From contig NZ_JABBND010000001.1 in the NCBI RefSeq assembly GCF_012933465.1, positions 186,001-250,000 of the forward strand: a stretch of DNA of 64,000 nt, given 5' to 3'. This DNA comes from Actinomycetospora sp. TBRC 11914. Its GTDB lineage: Bacteria > Actinomycetota > Actinomycetes > Mycobacteriales > Pseudonocardiaceae. The first letter of the stretch is position 1; each line of letters starts with the position of its first letter. Position numbers and translations under genes: made by a program. Below the pieces are notes generated by a model. The model did no database searches, was not told the DNA's origin, and saw only the letters and a list, made by a program, of their open reading frames with translations. Positions 18,422 to 27,670 of the stretch are shown in pieces.

Positions 18422-18827
18422 GCCCGGCCGAGGGCTCGCGGTCCGAGGGGGGTGTCCGACGAACACCGACGACGACCAGTGCCGTCCGACGGGGGTCCGC
18501 GTGCTCGGCGCCCGCACCACTGTCGACGCACCCGCCGCGGCCGAGCTGCGGCGCGAGGCCAAGGCCCTGCTCGCCCGCTCCGCCGACCCGCTGGTGGTCG
18601 ACCTGACCGGCGTCCGCGCCGCCGAGCCCGCGGCCCGCGGCGTGATCCGCGAACTGGCCTACGAGGCCGGCGACGCGGACATCGATCTCCGCGTCGCCCG
18701 GGATCCGGGTGCACCCGAGGTGACGCGCCCCCTCCTCGGTGACGAGACCCTGTTCGAGATCTTCCCCTCGGTCGACGCCGCCCTGCGACGCCGGGCCGAC
18801 GCGGGGACCGTCGTGGGCTGGCGCTGA
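18375..18827 (+). CDS. STAS-like protein (copy 2) with relocated or lost start codon
   Basis: A 150-residue frame. From about residue 29 on it is paralogous to 6334-6804 (PLVVDLTGVRA strand, ELAYEAGDADIDLRVA, TLFEIFPSVDAAL). The serine loop is again absent (EPAARG). The codon aligned with the ATG of copy 1 is ACG (18459-18461), although a G-rich ribosome-binding site (GAGGGGGG) is still in place 7 bases before it. Translation must begin at ATG 18375 or GTG 18408 upstream, or the gene is on its way to becoming a pseudogene. The coding frame itself is intact. Confidence 0.6.
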   Translation: MDRGTSDSVGLVASTEPGRGLAVRGGCPTNTDDDQCRPTGVRVLGARTTVDAPAAAELRREAKALLARSADPLVVDLTGVRAAEPAARGVIRELAYEAGDADIDLRVARDPGAPEVTRPLLGDETLFEIFPSVDAALRRRADAGTVVGWR

Positions 18828-20006
18828 TCACCCCGAGGGAGGCCCGCCGACGGGCCCGATCTCGGGCCGCCGCCAGAGCTCCCAGCCGGTCTGTGCCGCA
18901 CAGACGACCGCCAGCGCCGCGAGCGTGGCCAGCGCGGGTACGACCACGGCGAGCGCGATGACCGCCGCCGAAGCCGCCCCGGCGAGCAACCGGTCGGTGG
19001 CCAACTGGTGGTGGTCCCGCCAGCGGTAGCCGACGTCGGCGACGAAGAACAGCGCGACCCCGCCGGCCAGCGCCAGTGCGGGCAGCAGCGGCAGGGACCG
19101 GTCCACCCCCTCGACCGCCTCGTGCACCCCGAGCGCGAAGAACACGATCCCGGCCACCAGCGGCAGGTGCAGGTAGCTGTAGGAGTCACGCGCCAGCCGC
19201 GCCCGATCGTGGCCCTCGGCGCCCTGCAACCGGCGCTGCGCACCGGTGCGGATGTAGCCGAAGTAGGACCACCACAACCCGGCCGCGATCAACACGGCGA
19301 GCACGACCCCGACGAGCACGCCGGGCCGAGCGAGGTTCGCCTGGGCCCCGGCACCGACCTCCACGATCGCCTCGCCCAAGGCGATGATGACGACCTGACC
19401 GTGCCGTTCGACGAAGTACGACGGCGCCACCTGCCACCCCGCAGTGCCGACCAGGAGCGGCCCGGAGAAGTCGATGACGGCAGCCAGGACCCAGAGCAGC
19501 TCCCGGTACGGCGACTCGACGAACGCGGCGGCCACCAGCAACGCCGGCCCGGTCAGCAGAGTGGGAACCAACCGCAACGCGGCCGAACCCACGCCGGCCT
19601 CGCCGCGCACACCCAGTGCCAGGAGCGCGACGTGGATCAGCCGGACGGCCAGGAACGCCAGCCCGAACACCCACGCCCGCGTGCCGAACGCCTGCGGCAG
19701 GGCAACGGCGGCCACCAGCATCGCCGCCATCGCCAGGAAGATCAGCGTTCGGGGAAGCGGTCCGGCGTGGGCGCTGGTGTTCGTCAGCCAGGCGTAGCAG
19801 ACCCAGGCCCACCACACCGCGGTCAACGCGAGCAGCCCGTGCCCGAAACCCGCCCACGACACGTCCGCCAGGACCAGGGCCGTGACCTGGGACATCGCGT
19901 AGACGAACACGAGGTCGAAGAACAGCTCCAGCGTGCCGACCGACCGGTCCTCCGCCTCGCCCTGCGCATGCTCGGCGGACGGCACCGTCGCCTGTTCCTC
20001 GCTCAC
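18828..20006 (-). CDS. ltrA: Low-temperature-requirement protein A (LtrA) family membrane protein
   Basis: A 392-residue polytopic membrane protein with roughly ten to twelve hydrophobic helices. The family signatures are the N-terminal ELFFDLVFVYAMSQV, a central YFVERHGQVVIIALGEAIV and a WWSYFGYI segment. LtrA proteins were named for a Listeria cold-growth locus; their biochemical role is unknown. The start at 20006 (MSEEQATV) precedes an acidic leader of about 22 residues. It is the 3'-most gene of the minus-strand run that includes the molybdenum enzyme, 15 bases after the large-subunit stop codon, so it may be co-transcribed. Confidence 0.92.
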   Translation of the reverse strand: MSEEQATVPSAEHAQGEAEDRSVGTLELFFDLVFVYAMSQVTALVLADVSWAGFGHGLLALTAVWWAWVCYAWLTNTSAHAGPLPRTLIFLAMAAMLVAAVALPQAFGTRAWVFGLAFLAVRLIHVALLALGVRGEAGVGSAALRLVPTLLTGPALLVAAAFVESPYRELLWVLAAVIDFSGPLLVGTAGWQVAPSYFVERHGQVVIIALGEAIVEVGAGAQANLARPGVLVGVVLAVLIAAGLWWSYFGYIRTGAQRRLQGAEGHDRARLARDSYSYLHLPLVAGIVFFALGVHEAVEGVDRSLPLLPALALAGGVALFFVADVGYRWRDHHQLATDRLLAGAASAAVIALAVVVPALATLAALAVVCAAQTGWELWRRPEIGPVGGPPSG

Positions 20007-20021
20007 TCCCGCCCCGGAGAT

Positions 20022-22136
20022 TCACACGACGAAGTCGTCGAGGGTCATCGGCACCGACCGCATCCGGACGCCGGTCGCGTGGTGGGCGGCGTTGGCGATG
20101 GCGGCCGCGGCGCCCACGATCCCGATCTCCCCGATGCCCTTGCACCCCATCGGGTTGACGTAGGGGTCCTCCTCGTCGATCCACTCCGCCTCCATCACCC
20201 CGACGTCGGCGTGCGCGGTGACGTGGTAGTTCGCCAGGTCGTGGTTGATCACGTGACCGGAGCGCGGGTCGAGCACGCTCTCTTCGTGCAGGGCCATCGA
20301 CAGGCCCATGGTCATCCCGCCCAGGAGCTGCGAGCGGGCCGTGTCGGGGTTGAGGATCCGCCCGGCCGCGAACACGCCCAGCATCCGCGGCACCCGGACC
20401 TCGCCGGTGTCGGCGTGCACCGCCACCTCCGCGAAGTGCGCTCCGTACGCCGACATGGCATAGCGCCCGGAGTAGGGGTTGTCGGGCATGGAGCCGTCGG
20501 CCTGCGCGCCGTCGGAGGGATCGTCGCCCCACTTGTCGCGGAAGCGGTCCGCGGCGTCGGCGATCGTCGCGCCCCAGGACGCCGTCCCGCTCGAGCCCCC
20601 GGCGGTCGTCGCGGGCGGCAACGCGGTGTCCCCGATGGCCACGTGCACGGTCTCCGGGCGCACCCCGAGCGCGTCGGCGGCGATCTGGGTGAGGACCGTG
20701 CGGGCCCCGGTGCCGATGTCGGCCGCGGCGATCTCGACCTCGTAGCGTCCGGCGGCGCCGAGCGCGGGGTCCAGCGACGGGTCGACGTGGAAGCGGATCA
20801 CCGCCGAGGAACCGGGCATGCTGTTCGTCGGGTAGCTCGACGCGGCGACGCCGGTGCCGATCCACCAGCCGTCGACCAGCCGGGCCCGCGGTCGCGGGTC
20901 GCGCAGCCGCCAGGCGAACCGGTCGGCGCCGCGGCGCAGGCAGTCCACGAGGTGGCGGCTGGAGAACGGCAGCCCCGACGCGGGGCTGACCGCCGGCTCG
21001 TTGCGGATCCGCAGTTCCACCGGGTCGATCCCGGTGGCGACGGCGAGCTCGTCCATCGCCACCTCGGCGGCGAAGCTGCCCGGCGCCTCTCCCGGCGCCC
21101 GCATCCACGAGGGGACACCGACGTCGAGGGGCACCAGACGGTGCGAGGTGCGCCGGTTCTGCGTGGCGTACATCGAGCGGCTGTAGACCGCGGTCTGCTC
21201 GGCGAACTCCTTGAACCGCGCGGTCTGCTCGACGACGTCGTGGACGATCGCGGTGAGCCGCCCGTCCGCCTCGGCCCCCAGGGTGACGTGCTGGATCGTC
21301 GGCGTCCGGTAGCCGACGAGGTCGAACATCTGCTGCCGGGTCAGCGCGTACTTGACCGGCCGGCCGGGAACGGCCCTCGCCGCGAGGGCGGCGAGCACGG
21401 TGTTGGCGTGCGGGGTGCCCTTGGAGCCGAAGCCGCCCCCCACGTGCGGGGAGATGACGTCGACCGACCCCGTCTCCAGCCCGAGGACACCGGCGACGGC
21501 CGTGCGGACCGCGGAGACACCCTGGGTGGACTCGAACAGGGTCAGCCGACCGTCCTCGGCGTCCCACGTCGCGACCGTGGTGTGCGGCTCCATCGGGTTG
21601 TTGTGGGTCATCGCCGTCGTGTACGTCTGCCGGACCGTGACCGGCGCCGACTCGAGCGCCGCTTCCGGGTCGCCCACGGTCTCGTCGGTCTCGAAGCTCG
21701 GGTTGACCACGTCGGGGGCGTAGAGATCGGGCGAGTCCTCGTCGAGCTCGACGTGGTGGTCCTGCTGGTCGTAGGTGACCTCGACGAGCTCGGCCGCCTC
21801 CCGGGCGGTCTCGGAGCGCTCGGCGAGCACGGCGGCCACGTACTGTCCGCGGAAAGCGACCGTATCGTCCTGCAGCACCGCGAACTCGGCGTCCGAGGTG
21901 TCCGCGAGGCGGGGCGCGTTCTCGTGGGTGAGGACGGCGACCACGCCGTCGAGGGCTTCCGCCGTGCTCGTGTCGATCGCCGTGACCCGCCCGCGGGCGA
22001 TCGTCGACTGCACCGGGTGCAGGTAGAGCGGCCCGACGACCGGGTGCTCGAAGGCGTACCGGGCGGTGCCCGCGACCTTCTGCCCGCCCTCGATGCGGGG
22101 CAGCGCTCTCCCCATGGCGTCCGGCGTGAGAGTCAT
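20022..22136 (-). CDS. Xanthine-dehydrogenase-family aldehyde oxidoreductase, molybdopterin-binding subunit
   Basis: The 704-residue large subunit of a molybdenum hydroxylase that oxidises aldehydes or N-heterocycles to acids or hydroxylated products. It shows the MoCo-binding GGGFGSKG motif (about residue 230) and the near-C-terminal GCKGIGEIG segment whose Glu is the general base. The compact ~700-residue size and the make-up of its partners resemble PaoC (YagR), a cytoplasmic/periplasmic aldehyde oxidoreductase. The start ATG at 22136 overlaps the stop of the FAD subunit by 4 bases. Substrate is not predictable; nearby alcohol dehydrogenases suggest an aldehyde. Confidence 0.93.
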   Translation of the reverse strand: MTLTPDAMGRALPRIEGGQKVAGTARYAFEHPVVGPLYLHPVQSTIARGRVTAIDTSTAEALDGVVAVLTHENAPRLADTSDAEFAVLQDDTVAFRGQYVAAVLAERSETAREAAELVEVTYDQQDHHVELDEDSPDLYAPDVVNPSFETDETVGDPEAALESAPVTVRQTYTTAMTHNNPMEPHTTVATWDAEDGRLTLFESTQGVSAVRTAVAGVLGLETGSVDVISPHVGGGFGSKGTPHANTVLAALAARAVPGRPVKYALTRQQMFDLVGYRTPTIQHVTLGAEADGRLTAIVHDVVEQTARFKEFAEQTAVYSRSMYATQNRRTSHRLVPLDVGVPSWMRAPGEAPGSFAAEVAMDELAVATGIDPVELRIRNEPAVSPASGLPFSSRHLVDCLRRGADRFAWRLRDPRPRARLVDGWWIGTGVAASSYPTNSMPGSSAVIRFHVDPSLDPALGAAGRYEVEIAAADIGTGARTVLTQIAADALGVRPETVHVAIGDTALPPATTAGGSSGTASWGATIADAADRFRDKWGDDPSDGAQADGSMPDNPYSGRYAMSAYGAHFAEVAVHADTGEVRVPRMLGVFAAGRILNPDTARSQLLGGMTMGLSMALHEESVLDPRSGHVINHDLANYHVTAHADVGVMEAEWIDEEDPYVNPMGCKGIGEIGIVGAAAAIANAAHHATGVRMRSVPMTLDDFVV

Positions 22137-23203
22137 CCGGGCTCCTCGGTCGGATCGGTGGACGGGTCGTGGGCGAGGGTGCGCAGGGCCGCGGCGAGCG
22201 TGCCCGCGACCAGCGGGACCTTGAAGGCGTTGCCGCCGACGGCGGACTCGATCGGCCGCGCCCCGGCGGTCTCGGCCGCGGCGGCGGCGCGGAACGCCTC
22301 GTCCGTGGCCGGGCCGCCGCGCAGGGCGTCCTCGGCGCGGGTGGCGCGCCACGGCGTGTGCGCGACGCCGCCGAGCGCGATCCGCACGTCCGCCACGACG
22401 GGCCCGTCCGGGCCGTCCACGACCTCCATCGCCGCGGCCACCGACACCAGCGCGAACGCGTAGGAGGCCCGGTCGCGGACCTTGCGGTACGTGGAGCTGG
22501 TGGCGATCGGCGCGGCGGGCAGGTCGACGGCGGTGATCAGCTCGCCGTGGCGCAGGACGGTGTCGCGGGTCGGGTCGTCGCCGGGCAGCCGGTGGAACTC
22601 CTCGAGCGGGATCGTGCGCTCGCCGTCCGGGCCGAGGACCTGCACCTGCGCGTCGAGCACGGCCATCGCGACGGCCATGTCCGAGGGGTGGGTGGCGACG
22701 CACGCCTGGCCCGCCGGCTCGTGGGTGGCCCCGAGGATCGCGTGGTAGCGCGCCCAGCCGCCGATCGCCGAGCAGCCGCTCCCCGGCTCGCGCTTGTTGC
22801 ACGGGGTCGTCCGGTCCCCGAAGTAGGCGCAGCGGGTGCGCTGGAGCAGGTTGCCGCCGGTGGTGGCCATGTTCCGCAGCTGGCCCGACGCCCCCTGGAG
22901 CAGTGCCTCGGCGAGCACCGGGTACTCGGCGCGCACCCGGCCGTGCGCGGCGAGGTCGGAGTTGCGCACCGCGGCGCCGATCCGCAGACCGCCGTCGGTG
23001 TCCCCGTGGGCCGGTGGGAGGTCGTCGATCCGGTCCGAGGTCAGGGAGGTGACGTCGACCAGCGTCGTCGGCGACGCGATGCCGAGCTTGAGGTGGTCGA
23101 CGAGGTTGGTACCGCCGGCGAGGAACGCGGCGTCCGGGTCCCCGGCCACGAGATCGACGGCGCCCGCGGCATCGTCCGGGCGGGCGTAGGTGAACGGTTT
23201 CAT
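22133..23203 (-). CDS. Aldehyde oxidoreductase, FAD-binding subunit with 4Fe-4S motif
   Basis: The 356-residue FAD subunit. FLAGGTNLVDHLK near residue 30 and the TTGGNLLQ segment near 115 bind FAD. Immediately after, a cysteine pattern (TRCAYFGD followed by CNKREPGSGC) matches the insertion that holds an extra 4Fe-4S cluster in PaoB/YagS-type subunits and is absent from plain xanthine dehydrogenases. It relays electrons from the 2Fe-2S subunit to an acceptor. Both ends overlap neighbours by 4 bases, confirming one operon. Confidence 0.93.
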   Translation of the reverse strand: MKPFTYARPDDAAGAVDLVAGDPDAAFLAGGTNLVDHLKLGIASPTTLVDVTSLTSDRIDDLPPAHGDTDGGLRIGAAVRNSDLAAHGRVRAEYPVLAEALLQGASGQLRNMATTGGNLLQRTRCAYFGDRTTPCNKREPGSGCSAIGGWARYHAILGATHEPAGQACVATHPSDMAVAMAVLDAQVQVLGPDGERTIPLEEFHRLPGDDPTRDTVLRHGELITAVDLPAAPIATSSTYRKVRDRASYAFALVSVAAAMEVVDGPDGPVVADVRIALGGVAHTPWRATRAEDALRGGPATDEAFRAAAAAETAGARPIESAVGGNAFKVPLVAGTLAAALRTLAHDPSTDPTEEPG

Positions 23204-23718
23204 CGCGCGGTCTCCCCCGCGTGGACCCGCTCGATGGCGGTGACGATGTTGACGTAGGCCGCGCAGCGGCAGAGGTTCCCGCTCATCCGCTCCGCGATCT
23301 CGGTGCGGTCCAGCGTCGGCGGGGCGGCGACGTCGCCGGACACCGCGCTGGGGTGCCCGGCGGCGGCCTCGTCGAGCATGCCGACCGCGGAGCAGATCTG
23401 GCCGGGGGTGCAGTACCCGCACTGGTAGGCGTCGGCCTCCAGGAACGCGACCTGCACGGCGTGCCGCTCGCCCTCGGGCGCGAGCCCCTCGGCGGTGGTG
23501 ATCTCGTCGCCGTCGTGGGCGACCGCGAGCGAGAGGCAGGCCAGCACCCGGCGCCCGTTGCACAGCACGGTGCAGGACCCGCACTGCCCGTGGTCGCACC
23601 CCTTCTTCGGGCTGGTGGCGTCGAGGTGCTCGCGCAGCGCGTCGAGCACGGTGGTCCGCGTGTCGACGGTCAACGTCGTCGGCCGCCCGTCGACGACGAG
23701 GGTGAGGGTGGCGTCCAC
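23200..23718 (-). CDS. Aldehyde oxidoreductase, 2Fe-2S subunit
   Basis: The 172-residue small subunit with both clusters: plant-ferredoxin-type cysteines (GCDHGQCGSCTVLC, residues ~40-55) and the helical-domain pair CGYCTPGQ and GNLCRCAAY. There is no twin-arginine signal, so this complex is probably cytoplasmic, unlike the E. coli PaoA subunit, which carries one. First gene of the operon; the start at 23718 follows AAGGAGAC. It lies 56 bases from the end of the alcohol dehydrogenase upstream (23775). Confidence 0.95.
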   Translation of the reverse strand: MDATLTLVVDGRPTTLTVDTRTTVLDALREHLDATSPKKGCDHGQCGSCTVLCNGRRVLACLSLAVAHDGDEITTAEGLAPEGERHAVQVAFLEADAYQCGYCTPGQICSAVGMLDEAAAGHPSAVSGDVAAPPTLDRTEIAERMSGNLCRCAAYVNIVTAIERVHAGETAR

Positions 23719-23774
23719 ATCGGTCTCCTTCCATCGACGTCGTTCGCGGGGGTCGTCACGACGACAGCTGCTGG

Positions 23775-24940
<1,166 letters not shown>

Positions 24941-24944
<4 letters not shown>

Positions 24945-25390
24945 AGTCGCCCCTCTCCCCACGCCCGCGCGGTGACCGCGCGCAGCACCTGTCCGGCCGG
25001 TCCGGGGTGGCTCGACCCCGGCCGGGACGGTTCGACGACCTCGCCGCACTCGAGGATCGACTTGGTCTCGCGCAGCGCCGCGCGCAGCGCCCGCCGCAGG
25101 TCGGCCGAGCCACCGTCGGACGCCGTCGGACGGGCCCCGAGCTCCGTGCCCTTGTCACCGGGCGCCGGGCGCACGGTCACCTCGATCTCGTCGCGCATCC
25201 GGCTCAGCGGGCCGGGCGCGTCCACATGGGTCCGCACGTCGTCGCGCTGCCGGTAGACCGTGACGACCAACCACCGGCCCGGACGAGCGGCCTCCTCGGA
25301 CGTGGGCTGGTCGGTGAACCCGACCAACCCCCGGACGGTGCCGACGACGCGGTCGGCCCACGTCGTCGGCTCGGCCAGGACTCTGCTCAT
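24941..25390 (-). CDS. Small SRPBCC-like protein of unknown function
   Basis: A 149-residue protein. A strand-rich segment (GRWLVVTVYRQRDDV, then EIEVTVRPAPGDKGTELG) is followed by a helix LRRALRAALRETKSILECGEVV. This matches the last strands and terminal helix of the SRPBCC protein at 14715 (its [14 protein letters not shown]). It therefore looks like a reduced member of the same family, lacking the membrane region. It overlaps the following alcohol dehydrogenase by 4 bases. Function unknown; the repeated pairing with this dehydrogenase type is the main clue. Confidence 0.6.
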
Positions 25391-25559
25391 CGGTTCTCCT
25401 CTCGGGGGCCGGCCCGGAGATCGGCGCCGGCCTGGTCCGCGACGACGCGGCCGCCACCAAGGCCCCCCGAGGGGCGTGGTGGCGGCCGCGTCGTCGACGG
25501 TGCGGGCCTCGGTCAGGTCGAGCGTGTCGAGGCGGCCCGCGGTGCCTCCGGCGGCCGGC

Positions 25560-26708
25560 TCAGCCGGTCTGGTTCGGGTGCAGGACGACCTTGGTCCAGC
25601 CGTCCTCGCGAGCGTCGAAGTGCTTGTAGGCCTCCGGCGCCTCGTCCAGCGACAGGTCGTGGGAGACGATCCAGGAGGGCTGGACCTTGTCGGCGGCGAT
25701 GAGGTTGCGCAGGTGGCGGTTGTAGCGCTTGATCGGCGCCTGCCCGGTGCCCATCTGCTGGCCCTTGAACCAGAAGTTGCCGAAGTCGAAGCGGGCCTTG
25801 CCCTGCTGGGCCAGCTCGTCCGGGGCGCCGGGGTCCTGCGGGACGAACACCCCGACGGTGCCGATGCCGCCGGTGAACCGCACCGAGGCGACCAGCTTGT
25901 TCAGCGTGTCGGCGTTGTCCTCGTGGCCCTGCGGGTCGTGCGCCTGGTAGCCCACGCACTCGCAGCCGCGGTCGGCGCCCCGGCCCTTGGTCAGGTCCAT
26001 CACCTGATCGACGGGCGAGGCCTTCGAGTCGTCGATCGGGGTGGCGCCGATCTGCTCGGCCAGCCGCAGCCGGTCGGGGTGGCGGTCGACCACCATCACC
26101 TGCGCGGCCCCCTTGGTGATCGCCGAGAGCGCCGCCATCTGCCCGACCGGGCCGCCGCCGTAGATGACGATGCTCTCCCCGGGCTTCAGCCCGGACATCT
26201 CCGTCGCGTGCCACCCGGTGGGGAAGATGTCGGAGAGCATGACGTAGTCGTCCTGCTTGTCGCGCGCGTCCTCGGGCAGACGCAGGCACTGGAAATCGCC
26301 CCACGGCACCCGCAGGTACTCCGCCTGCCCCCCGGGCCAGGGCCCCATGTCCGCGAACCCGTACGCCGCGCCGGCCAGCCCCGGCTCGTTGGCCCGCAGG
26401 CAGTAGTTGGTCAGGCCGTGCTCGCAGTTCTCGCAGTGCCCGCAGCTGACGTTGAACGGCGCGGAGACCATGTCTCCCACCGCGATCTTGTCCACCGCGT
26501 CACCGACCTCGACGACCTCGCCGAGGTTCTCGTGACCGAAGATGCGGCCCTGCTCGAAATCGGTGCGCCCCTCGTACATGTGCAGATCGGAACCGCAGAT
26601 GTTCGTCGAGGTGATCCGTACCAGGACGTCGGTGGGCTTCTCGATCCGCGCGTCGGGAACCTCGTCGACGCTCACCTGGTGCGGACCGTGGTAGACGACT
26701 GCCTTCAT
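25560..26708 (-). CDS. Zinc-dependent dehydrogenase, glutathione-independent formaldehyde dehydrogenase-like
   Basis: A 382-residue medium-chain dehydrogenase. CGSDLHMYEGRTDF and GHENLGEVVEVG carry the catalytic zinc ligands, CGHCENCEHG plus a later C the structural zinc, and YGGGPVGQMAA the NAD site. The GRTDF segment, the GADRGCECVGYQAH stretch and the long C-terminal insertions are characteristic of the FdhA-like group that oxidises formaldehyde with tightly bound NAD. It is more distant from the two 389-residue dehydrogenases than they are from each other. The ATG at 26708 follows AGGAAGG. The DJ-1 gene lies 32 bases upstream on the same strand. Confidence 0.9.
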   Translation of the reverse strand: MKAVVYHGPHQVSVDEVPDARIEKPTDVLVRITSTNICGSDLHMYEGRTDFEQGRIFGHENLGEVVEVGDAVDKIAVGDMVSAPFNVSCGHCENCEHGLTNYCLRANEPGLAGAAYGFADMGPWPGGQAEYLRVPWGDFQCLRLPEDARDKQDDYVMLSDIFPTGWHATEMSGLKPGESIVIYGGGPVGQMAALSAITKGAAQVMVVDRHPDRLRLAEQIGATPIDDSKASPVDQVMDLTKGRGADRGCECVGYQAHDPQGHEDNADTLNKLVASVRFTGGIGTVGVFVPQDPGAPDELAQQGKARFDFGNFWFKGQQMGTGQAPIKRYNRHLRNLIAADKVQPSWIVSHDLSLDEAPEAYKHFDAREDGWTKVVLHPNQTG

Positions 26709-26740
26709 GCTCGTGTCCTTCCTCTTGCGGAGATGGCGGG

Positions 26741-27301
26741 TCAGGCGCTGACCGCGGGCGACTTCGCGAACTGCTCGACGACCGCGGCGCAGAACGCGGC
26801 CATGTCCTGCGGACCCCGGCTGGTCGTGAACTGGCCGTCGACGCAGACCTCCTCGTCGACGACCTCGGCACCGGCGTTGCGCAGGTCGGTGCGGATGCTC
26901 GGCCACGAGGTCAGCCGCTTCCCGCGCACGCAGTCGGCCTCCGCGAGCGTCCAGGGGCCGTGACAGATCGACGCGACCGGCTTCCCGGACTCGACGAACG
27001 AGCGCACGAACCCGACCGCGTCGGAACTGGTACGCAGCTGATCGGGGTTCATCGTGCCCCCGGGCAGCAGCAGCGCGTCGTAGTCGTCCACCGAGGCCTG
27101 GCCGACCTGGCGGTCCACCGAGAACGTGCCGGCCGGGTCGAGGTCCATCTGCCGGGCGGCGATCTCGCCGTCGTGGAGCGACAACAGCTCGGTCCGGGCG
27201 CCCGCGCCGTAGAGCGCGCCGCGCGGCGCTTCGAGCTCCACCCGCTCGACGCCGTCGGTGGCGAGGATCGCGACGGTGACGCCTCGTAGCTCGTCTGCCA
27301 T
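26741..27301 (-). CDS. DJ-1/PfpI family protein (glyoxalase/deglycase-like)
   Basis: A 186-residue class I glutamine-amidotransferase-fold protein. The nucleophile elbow SICHGPW (Cys near residue 115), the LLLPGG strand with a conserved acidic residue before it (LEAPRGAL with E near 22), and ending VVEQFAKS identify the PfpI/YhbO type. Related proteins detoxify methylglyoxal, repair glycated protein or act in general stress. The start at 27301 follows GAGGAGGGA. Location next to a formaldehyde-dehydrogenase-like enzyme fits reactive-carbonyl defence (inference). It diverges from a glycosyltransferase gene, with element E1 between. Confidence 0.9.
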   Translation of the reverse strand: MADELRGVTVAILATDGVERVELEAPRGALYGAGARTELLSLHDGEIAARQMDLDPAGTFSVDRQVGQASVDDYDALLLPGGTMNPDQLRTSSDAVGFVRSFVESGKPVASICHGPWTLAEADCVRGKRLTSWPSIRTDLRNAGAEVVDEEVCVDGQFTTSRGPQDMAAFCAAVVEQFAKSPAVSA

Positions 27302-27377
27302 GGAGTTCCCTCCTCGGGAGTGACACGGGAATGGCCGGCGAGGGATGGCCGTCACGACGCCCCCGCAGCGGGCGGTC

Positions 27378-27452
27378 GCGCGATCCCGTATCGCCGGGCG
27401 GACACCGCCGTCGCGATATCGGCCCGTGGGGCCGAAGTGGGTTTCCGCGCCG
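27378..27452. repeat. Non-coding element E1, copy 2
   Basis: Aligned with 10962-11035. The GATCCCGTA run, GGCGG-ACA-CCGCC hairpin and TTCCGCGCCG end are conserved. It also contains TATCGC/GCGATA arms around the hairpin, which are only partly preserved in copy 1, so covariation does not clearly support an RNA structure. Confidence 0.7.
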
Positions 27453-27499
27453 CGCGCACCGGGCGTCCGGCCGGCCGTGGCGGGCTCGTCCCCCGGGGC

Positions 27500-27524
27500 G
27501 GGTCGCCACCGCGTGGATGTGATC
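27500..27524 (+). repeat. Element E2-like fragment, copy D
   Basis: GGGTCGCC followed by GCGTGGATG resembles the left part of E2 copy C (GGGTTGCC, GCGTGGATG). The right part is not recognisable, so this is the weakest member. Confidence 0.3.
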
Positions 27525-27670
27525 TGTCGAGCCGATGCCGCGACGAGGACGCCCCGGCAGCGTGTCGGAGGACCAGGGCGGTCGAGTGCGAGGAGGTCCG
27601 GGTGAGCGGATGGGCGGAGTCGGCGTCGGCGGTGGGCGTGATCGAGCCGGTACCGAGGAGGGAAGGCACC

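Larger units (their letters stand above)
27302..27670. promoter_or_regulatory. Divergent intergenic region, DJ-1 gene / glycosyltransferase gene
   Basis: These 369 bases hold no supported gene although frames are open. They contain E1 copy 2 (27378-27452) and an E2-like stretch (27500-27524), in the same order as in 10829-11169. A 7-base hairpin TCGGCCC-GTG-GGGCCGA (27419-27435) lies within E1. The glycosyltransferase start at 27671 is preceded by GAGGGAAGG. Confidence 0.5.

Noticed and set aside
19008-22463. 1151-residue plus-strand frame opposite ltrA and the molybdenum subunit
   Set aside because: Antisense to two well-supported genes; composition of a shadow frame.
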